DNA from: Semisulcospira habei
Lineage: Eukaryota > Mollusca > Gastropoda > Semisulcospiridae
DNA length: 64,000 bases
NCBI GenBank assembly: GCA_036245525.1
Contig: BTPG01000004.1
Coordinates: 51,123,758-51,187,757, forward strand
Direction: 5' to 3'
Part shown: positions 33,101-42,277 of the stretch, one piece after another
Numbering within the stretch: the stretch's first letter is position 1
Layout: each line of letters starts with the position of its first letter
The notes under the pieces: generated by a model
What the model was told of the DNA's origin: nothing
The model's database searches: none
Seen by the model: only the letters and a program-made list of their open reading frames with translations
Translations under genes and position numbers: made by a program

Positions 33101-36100
33101 ACCGAGAGACTCTGTGGAAACTCCTATGACACTACGGTGTACCCACAAAGCTCGTCCGCCTGATCAAGAGCAGCTACGATGGCATGACATGTCGCGTGAT
33201 CCACGAAGGGCAGTTCACCAGGGAGCTCCAGGTCAGAACTGGTGTCAGGCAGGGGTGTCTGCTGTCTCCTTTCCTCTTCCTACTGGCCATAGACTGGGTC
33301 ATGAAGAGGACCACAGAGCACAGACGAAGTGGAATGCAGTGGACACTGTGGACACAGCTTGACGACCTTGATTTTGCAGACGACTTGGCATTACTGTCCC
33401 ACACTCATCAACAAATGCAGGACAAGACCACGAGGCTTGCTGACATCTCGTCCCAAGTGGGCCTCACCATCCACAAACAGAAAACAAAGACAATGAGGCT
33501 GAACGCAACCAGGGAAGAACCAGTCTTGCTTGCTGGCACCCCGTTGGAAGAGGTGGAGTCCTTCACCTATCTCGGGAGCATCATAGACAAAAAAGGCGGC
33601 ACTGATGCAGATGTCAGAGCACAAATCGGTAAAGCCAGAGCAGCCTTTCTCCAGTTGAAAAAAGTGTGGAGTTCCAGAGAGCTGTCACAACACACCAAAG
33701 TCTGGATTTTCAACTCCAACGTAAAAGCAGTTCTCCTATATGAAGCAGAGACTTGGAGATTGACAAAAACCACTGTCAACAGAGTACAGATCTTCATTAA
33801 CAGTTGCCTTAGAAGAATTTTGAAAAGCCACTGGCCAGAGATCAGCAACGTCAGACTCTGGGAGAGAACAGAGCAGATAACAGCAGAGAATGAAATTGGG
33901 CAAAGAAGATGGGGATGGATTGGTCAGTCTGAGAAAGCCAGCTTCCAGTATCACTAGGCAGGCATTGTCATGGAACCCCCAGGGAAAGAGGAAAAGAGGT
34001 AGGCCGAGAAACTCCTGGCGTCGAGACCTCCAAGCAGACATCAAGAGACTGGGAACCACCTGGAGTAAAATCGAAGGAGAAGCACAGGACAGGAGTCGCT
34101 GGAGGTCTCTCGTCGACGGCCTATACCCGGGTAGGGGTGACAGGCGTAAGTAAGTAAGAAGTAATGTTCTGTCCTTCCACGTCTGGGCGTGTAGTTTCTC
34201 ACGTCGCACGCTTCTGAGTAGTCCCCGTTTCTCGTACTGTGGACGTCCTCCTGACTCACTCCCGTAGTGCAGTCTCTGATGACCCGGGTGTCTAGGCACC
34301 GGTCGCTCACTCCTCGAGTGGTGAAATGACCTCACGATAGGTCTTCTGGCGGCAGCCTCCATTGACTGACGTCTCGGCGTCACGTCGCTCCGCTCCACAC
34401 AAGAACTCTGTACGATAAAGTCCTAATATCATAACACTTGCAACACACACACAACTTGGATAATATGAGGTACCTTACGTAACCTGGCTGATACAAATAA
34501 CTCGCGCGTTCATTCACACACACGTGCTTCATAACACGAACTACTTTTGAAACACACCATAACTTGTCACTACATTGAAACAGACTATAACATGACGCAC
34601 GCACCATACACGGGTTCGTACATTGGAAAAGATTATACTTAACATAACCACGTACAACCTTCATAAATGACTTGGGCATACACACCTCACATTCCTTAGT
34701 TATACATCTCAGTAAATAACTACATAGGAAAATCACCAGTTATCTCAAAGAATTCCAAACCAACATAACTTAACCAAACCAACCCTACACAACAGAACTA
34801 AATCTTACTAACGCATACTACCTTTAATTCAGTAGCTGTCAATAATACTTATAAAAACATACCTGAAATATAGGTCTCAGAGTCTTGGAATATGGCTAGC
34901 ATATCTAACATACGTCCGTCCTCCTTGACAGAATAGCCCGTACTAACTACCCTTGAGCTCTGGTTAGACTGAGTTGCGGCCTAAAACTCCGTGCAAAAAG
35001 CTTTCCTTATGATTGCATGTGACCTCGTGCATACACAGGATATTTGTCATAAGACAACCCGTTGACAAGACCGTATCATACAAAAACCCTGTGGGAACTC
35101 TATGCACGGGCATAGAGCTTCATCACACGTGGGGTCGTCACACTATTTTGGCACAACCCTTGATCTGTCATGGTCAATCTGTCTCCTGAATTTTAATTTA
35201 GTCATATGAAGAATACAGCCAAATGTGAGACTTTCATGAAGTGGCAAGCTATCCTGACACACGTTTGAGCCATAATTATTATTGGTATGTATAATCTGCA
35301 GAGGACAGTATGTTTAATCAACTCTAAATTACCAGAGTGAGAAAAATTCTAACACTGGTTTGTCACTTCAGCAAATGTTTGACTGATTTTGAAGTTCTAT
35401 TTATAGAAAAGACTTTAGGATGGGTCGCAGTGAGGCAAATTCAATAGCATGCCCATGACAACAGGCAGGCAGATCTAGAAAGCTGACAACTAAAATAAAC
35501 AGATAAAAATTACCTCATGTCTGGTTACGCTAATCTCACTGCTGAACATACTTTTGGCACGAAGCGCTATGTGTATGTATGTAAACATGAATATCTCCAA
35601 GATTCATGTACATACAAGCTTGAAACTTGGGGAAATGCTCGTTCAAGGGGTGCCTAGGAGAGCATGCAAGCATGTTAAGACCGTTCATACAAAGTCGGTT
35701 GTAATGCATTCAAGTATGTAATTTTTGTCATTCACTTGAAATTTTGCATATAGCTATATTGGAGAAAGACATTGGATGAGTTCGTTAGCCAGCTTTGTAT
35801 CTTTTAAAACTGTTCAGTAAAAATTAATTCCATGCAGAAAAAATTAAAGAAGTAAAAATACCCTTGACTTCTGGTGAAAATCAGGTGTGACATGAAAGCA
35901 GCAACTTCGTCACCTCGCAGACATCAACGCAATACTCTAGATATGACATCTCTCTCTCTCTCTCTCTCTCTCACATCGATGCACTGTCAGAAGAGCATAT
36001 GAGTGTACAGTAGAATATCACGTATCTAGATAAAGTCAACCTTAGTTCACACACTCGGATAGAGACTGAAATTGAACCATGAAATTCTAGTTTTGTCAGC

Positions 36101-39100
36101 ATTTTTCTCAAGTCTAGAAGGCAGATTTGAACTCTTATTTCATAAAATATAAAATTACGTAAAAACTAAAATTATGTCATGACAAATAATGTTATCAAAC
36201 CAATGACGTGATGTGCTGTGCCCTTATAGAGCTCACCGACGCATTGGCAAATCTGCAAGGCTTTTTCAATAGGAGATATTTCAACATTAGAATCAGGTCA
36301 AAGACAACATGTAGACACCCTTGACAGCGAGGACAGCTCGCATACGAAAGGGACTTTGTGGTTCATGGCTCTCATATAGAAGAGTCTTTGTGGGTTATGG
36401 TTCATCCCATCTTGTTTCTTTCAACAGGGGCAGCCCTCTAGCTAGGAGACTGAAGGAACGTGAAAAGGAGAAGGAGGCGGACACCAGGGATCGTCAGCGG
36501 GAGAAGGAAGAACTGGAAGAGCTCAGGAGAAAACTCTTGGACCAGGGCCACCCTGACCCAGAGGCTGAACTGGCCAGGGTAAGAGAGAATAGAGTGTTTT
36601 GGTCTGTTGTGGTTTCAGGCTCATATTAATTGTCAACTTTGATTATACAAATGGTTGCATATAAGATAAACGGGCAACTTTTGGTTATAAAAAATTGTGC
36701 CACAAAACAAAAGTTTGATGTAACAATGTTTTTGGGCTTAGGTGTGGTAGCGAAGGGAGTCAGTGAATGGGGCAAGTGGTCGCCCGCCCGTCGTCTGTGT
36801 CTGCAGTAAACTTTAACGTTGGTACAGCTCTGACCGACATAGCGGTTGTCGTGGTCCACAAAATGGGACCGCGATATATCCGTCCGCGAGATTTCGGGGG
36901 GAGGGGGGGAGTTGGTGGTATCCGATTCTCATCGGGGTGTGTGCGTAGGAACTACCTATCGCCTGTGCAATTTTTCTTTCAAAGCCGAGTACAAAGCTAG
37001 TGTGGTTTTTTTTTAAAGTTGTCATGCACGGTGAGAAAATCAGATTACGATGACCGGTGAGCACCAGCAGTAGGGTAGCATTACCTCTCTTTAACTTCAA
37101 CAGCAGACCGCCTAACTCTGCAGCAAGCATAGACATTCACTGTCCCTCGCAGCTGTTCCTAAGGTCTTCCTATCATTGCCATGTTCTTCATTGGAGGAGG
37201 CGAACGAGGGTTCAGCGTCAGTTTTCGCACCCTCCAGGTCATAACCGCTGCTTTCTGAACATGGCAAAACTTGACACCTGAAAAGCATAGACCCTGATGC
37301 GCATCGAATCAGTGTTTCCTATTAACTCATGTACTTGTGTGGTCATATCTAGGAAGAGGTCACGTGGTGGTCAGTGTGAAGCTGCTCCCACGCACCCAGC
37401 AGCCAGTCAAGTAGGGAGACATGTGCCATGTGCCAGAAGCCTAGACCCTCATTATACACTGACTGTCTCCTACCCTAGCTATGTACATACATGTATGTAT
37501 GTGTTCTTCATCTGGAGAAGGTTTGTGGATGTTCAGTGTGGATGCCCTCCCAGCTGTCACTTCAGGCGTGTGTGCAGCACCCCGTGGAGCGAGATACAGC
37601 CAAGGCTGGTGACAAATTATTTCTCTGTTCACCGCCGTCCTCGGTCGGTCCGATTTTTTTCAGGGATCCAAGTTACCCCCCGTGATATATCAAGGATCGC
37701 GATATAATGATTTGCGATGTCGGGTCAGAGCTGTATTTTATCGGAGACTATTCAAGCCACAGTCTTTAAACTTGACCTAAGGATACTTTGTGTTGGGGGC
37801 CTTTCTAAACTCTCTCACTTCAGTGACACCTCGTGAAAAGTCAAGATCACAGGCAGTCCAGAAATAGGTAAGAAAGAAGCCATATTGTGACAAAAATGGT
37901 TTCTCCTCAAATATTATTTACAGCTTCAAACACGAACTTTGGTACAGAGATACCTGATGGTAAGACATTTCTATGCATACTAATTTAATTGACCTGACGA
38001 AATGGTCACAAGAGCTCAGCAAATGCCAGTCTTTGGTAGAATTTTAGTTTTCATCTGTGTTTTTGAAAACTTTAAAATTAAATTTGGCACAAAGGGAGCT
38101 GATTATAAGACCTTTCTGTGTATAATAAGTTAGTTGACCACTGGAAGAGACAAGGGCCAAAGAGGGGATGACAAGTGTGAAATATGCATGACTTTTGTGA
38201 AAACATGGATTTCGCTGGTATAAAAGCCTTATGCATTAACTCATTCAGCCCGGCACACGTATTTCCCAAATTTTGGAGGCGTCATCTAACGACTGCGCAC
38301 CTGTTGCAGGAGATGGATCAACCATGATAATTCAAGGGTAGTGCCAGATCAGCTTGGCGCTGACAGGTGCCAAGCTAATCTGGCACTACCTTTGAATTAT
38401 CATGGTCGACCCATCTCCTGCTGTAGTGCATCAGGGCTGAATGTTTTAAGCGTTTTATTTTAGTGATCTGTCAGAAAGTTCAAAGTCACAAAGGTCAGGT
38501 TATTTATGTTGTTCGGTCATGCAAGTGAGTCATGACGGCTTTCCCATTCTTGTTGCGACATAAAGTACATCGTTTTTAACACAACAACGAATTTGTCCTA
38601 ACCGAAGTATCTGAAGCACATTGTATTATGAGTTGTGTCACCTTTGCAAACATCAGAAAAGTGTAGTTATTTTATTAGTTTTTTTAGTGTACAGGAAACT
38701 TTGATTATAACGAATTGCGAGGCAGGGGACCCAATTTTTTCCTTGTTATATCTGGAGTTGTAAGCGAAGTAATTTACCTATAAAAACTGTCGTCAGGATC
38801 TCTGAAAAAGTGTTGGTACATATATATCCAACCTTCTTGTAAGCTGACTTTTTTTTCTTATTTTTTAAAGTTATGTTAGCTCTGACAATGTATTTAAAAT
38901 AATGCAAATTTCTCAATGTCTCATTTTCCGTGGTAATGTCTTGTTCCGGATTCAGATTGAAAGAGAAAGAGAGGAGCACTTGCGACCCAGGCTTCAGCTG
39001 ATTGAGGCAGAACGAGCATCATCAGAGGTTTCAGACAGAAGCAACACGAGAGAAAGCAGCAGGGATATTGTGAAGAATGAAGAATCTGAAGAAGAGAAGC

Positions 39101-42100
39101 CAGTCGTCAAACCCAAACTTCCCCCACCTGTCCAGTCACGCCCAGTTGACACCACCCCTATTTCAGATGCTGCCACACCTTTCACAGAGGATGAATCGTC
39201 ACGCATGAGTGCCCCTGGCCAGTTCATGGACGATGAGTCTTTGTCACAGTCAGGATTTGGACCTGCCATGAAAGATGAGCCTGTCAAACTGGGCTTTGGT
39301 ACAATCAAACTAGGTGAGTCATTACTCATATTATTAATGCACTAACAAAATCTTTCATTTTCCATAAACTATTCTGGAGTGTGGTCTAAACTATTCAGCC
39401 ATGACACACATTTTTTACAGATCGTCCATGTTAGTGCAGTGTGGTGTCAAACCAAGGTATTCTAGCACCACCTTTTAACTATAATGTTTTATCTGTCTCC
39501 AGCAAGGTTATGAGGATTGCTCTAAATTTGAAAATGTTGGGCTCAGTGTGTTTAATTAGTCCCTGTTGCCTAATTTCCCGAGTTTATGCAGTACTTGGTT
39601 ACTTAACGACTATGTACCACTTGCAGGAGGTGGATTGACCATGATAGTTCAAGGGTAGTGCCAGATTAGCTCGGCGCCTGAAGGTGCCTAGCTAATCTGA
39701 CACTACTCTTGAATTATCATGTTCAGTCAATCTCCTGCTGCAGGGTGTTGGCGCTGAAAGGGTTAAGCAGCACGTACACGCCTCGTGAAACTTTGCAAAT
39801 GTGCACAGTGATTGCAAGATCTCCGGGCCAACAGGCCAAACAATAAACTGTTGTACAAACCTTCAGGCATTAAACTAGTGGTTCACTCATTTAATATCAG
39901 GATGTCATGCAGGGTCCATCTATAGCAGCAGGCTTCGATGCGCATTTGCAACTGTTACAGTAAGTAGTCAAGCCATGAATTTGAAAAGATGTAATTTTCA
40001 TGATATTTTGTGTGGCAGGGGCATCTAACAGTCCATCAGGAGCTTCCCCGATAGGTCCTGTCATCGGCCCAGCCCCTCCGCCCGGAAACTCCGTCTCCAT
40101 GGGAACGACGATTATGGTTGGTGCACAGACGTTCAAGCGGAAGAAGCTGACTGTGGGTGACGTCTTCAATCAGGATGATGACGAGCTGGTGGAAGGGAAA
40201 CGTCGAAAACTGATACCCTTGGACTATGACGATCAGGATGGCAGTGGGGGTGGTGATGACAAGAAAGCCAACTCTGCTGAGGAGAAGAGGCAGCGCATCA
40301 AGGGGCTGATTGAGAGCATCCCTACTGCAAAGGACGAACTGTTCAGCTTCCCTCTTGACTGGAGCATTGTGGATCAGGTAAAGGGGAGTGGGGGAAGAGA
40401 TTAAATCCCGTGTGCATATAGCAACCAGTATTGTAGAGTTGCTGTATACGCAAGGGAGATGAGAGTCTAGGTGATAAGTATTTTAATTTTAACTTGCTGA
40501 GCATTTATCATGATAGTAACCCATTTAGCCCCATGCCCTCATTTTGGAAGTGCTACTTAAAGACTATGCATATGTTGCAGGAGATGTATCGACCATGATA
40601 ATTCAAATCTAGTGCAAGATGAATTTGGCGCCTGAAGGCGTCAACCTCATCTGGCACTACCCTTGAATAATCATGGTCGATCCAACTCCTGGCGTGGGGC
40701 TAAATGGGTTAAGCATTGTGCTAGGTTTGGCTTTGAATGAGGTGGTGTTTTGTGTGTCTTATGCCATGGTCTTATTCTCCATTTTGTACAGTCACTGATG
40801 GATAAGCGCATCAAGCCTTGGGTGACGAAGAAGATTGTGGAGTACATTGGGGAGGAGGAACCCACTCTTACAGACTTCATTTGCCAGAAGGTTGTGGCCC
40901 ATAGTTCCCCGCAAAGCATACAGAATGACGTCGCCATGGTCAGTAGTTCACATTGATTGTACTGGACATTTACTTCTTTCCTTTTAGTTGCACATGTTAT
41001 TACCTAATGTGGACATCTAGATCTTTTCTCTTTAGTTTGTAAAGTGTTGCAAGCACCCTGTCAGAACTTAAGTACACAAAATATGTGTAGATGATGCTGT
41101 GACCAAGATATAAAAGCTATGAAAAGCAAGTCGTGACTATTTTTTTTACACAATCTGACAATAGGAGTGAGCAGAATATGCCTGAATATTAAAAAAACAA
41201 AACAACCTGGTTTGTTGCTCAGCAGTTTTGGGTTTACTATGTTTATGTGCTAAATATGTTGCTCACAGATAGTTTTAACTTCTATTCTGATTTCACAAAT
41301 CAGAGGTAACTGTAATATCTAAATATCTGTCAGAATTTTTAAAGGAAATCTCATGTTTATGATTGTTTTGACAAGTTGAAAGTTTGGCCTTTACTCCTAA
41401 CACTTCATGTCCTCGCTTGTGCATTTCTTCTCTTGTTTATTCATTTGTTATCGTGAATAATGTCAGTGTTTTATCACAAATAGTCTCAGCATGGATTAAA
41501 GCATGGATTTTTTCATATGTATATTTTGACTTCGCACATGAGCAAAATGCATACCATGGTGCCCACAAACACCACGCATTTACGAAGTTTACAAAGTAAA
41601 GTAGGTAAGAGCACTGTCAGGGGAGAGAAGTGTGCATGATCGACCAGTGATCATAGATCTACTTTGGCCAAAGCACACAAAAAAAAAAAAGAGATAGGAA
41701 AGAGAGTGCGCTAAAAAAGTGACAGAAAGCAATGCATATGGAAGCCCCCCCGAAGGGGGGGTGTATCACATATCCCACTGTTCCAGCCACTTAGTGCATG
41801 GAAATTTAAATCTAGGTCCCCCAAGGGGGGTCCAGATATTCAGCCGGTGTGGACAGCTGTTTCGGCAGTCTCCCCTTTTCTTTTTATTTATTACCACACA
41901 TTTACATTAATCAACTAATTTGCACCGAGTTCCAGGACTGCTCCTGGTATTTTGTTGCAACAAATAGTTGTAGATGTGTGTTGTTTGAGGACACCATGTT
42001 ATTCATTTTGCTCATGTGAGAAGTCAAAATACAGATATGAGAAAAATCAAAATTCAAGCAAGGAATGCTTGTACTATTTTAGTCTAGTTTCAAGTAACAC

Positions 42101-42240
42101 AGTCAATCAGTGCACTGTTTTGTTCCACATTCAACACTGTATACCTGTGATCGGAGCTGTGCAGACATTTTGGTGTAGCACTTTGAAAGCTGATGATCGA
42201 AGTGTGGTGTAGAGGTCATTTTGCTTGTGTAGGAGCTACT

Positions 42241-42277
<37 letters not shown>

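Larger units (their letters stand above)
36737..38545 (+). repeat. Dispersed GGCTCACGTG repeat, copy 4, RBM25 intron 10
   Basis: It starts GGGCTTAGGTGTGGTAGCGA, is interrupted by a pogo-like element at 36825-37733, resumes with ATCGGAGACTATTCAAGCCA, runs through decayed modules (CCTGATGGTAAGACATTTCT), and ends GTCATGCAAGTGAGTCATGA with CCCATTCTTGTTG. A TTAA palindrome is inserted near its 3' end. Confidence 0.75.

Noticed and set aside
36767..37707. Open frames of 70-136 codons on both strands
   Set aside because: They fall inside the pogo-like non-autonomous element and show no transposase motif or splice context.
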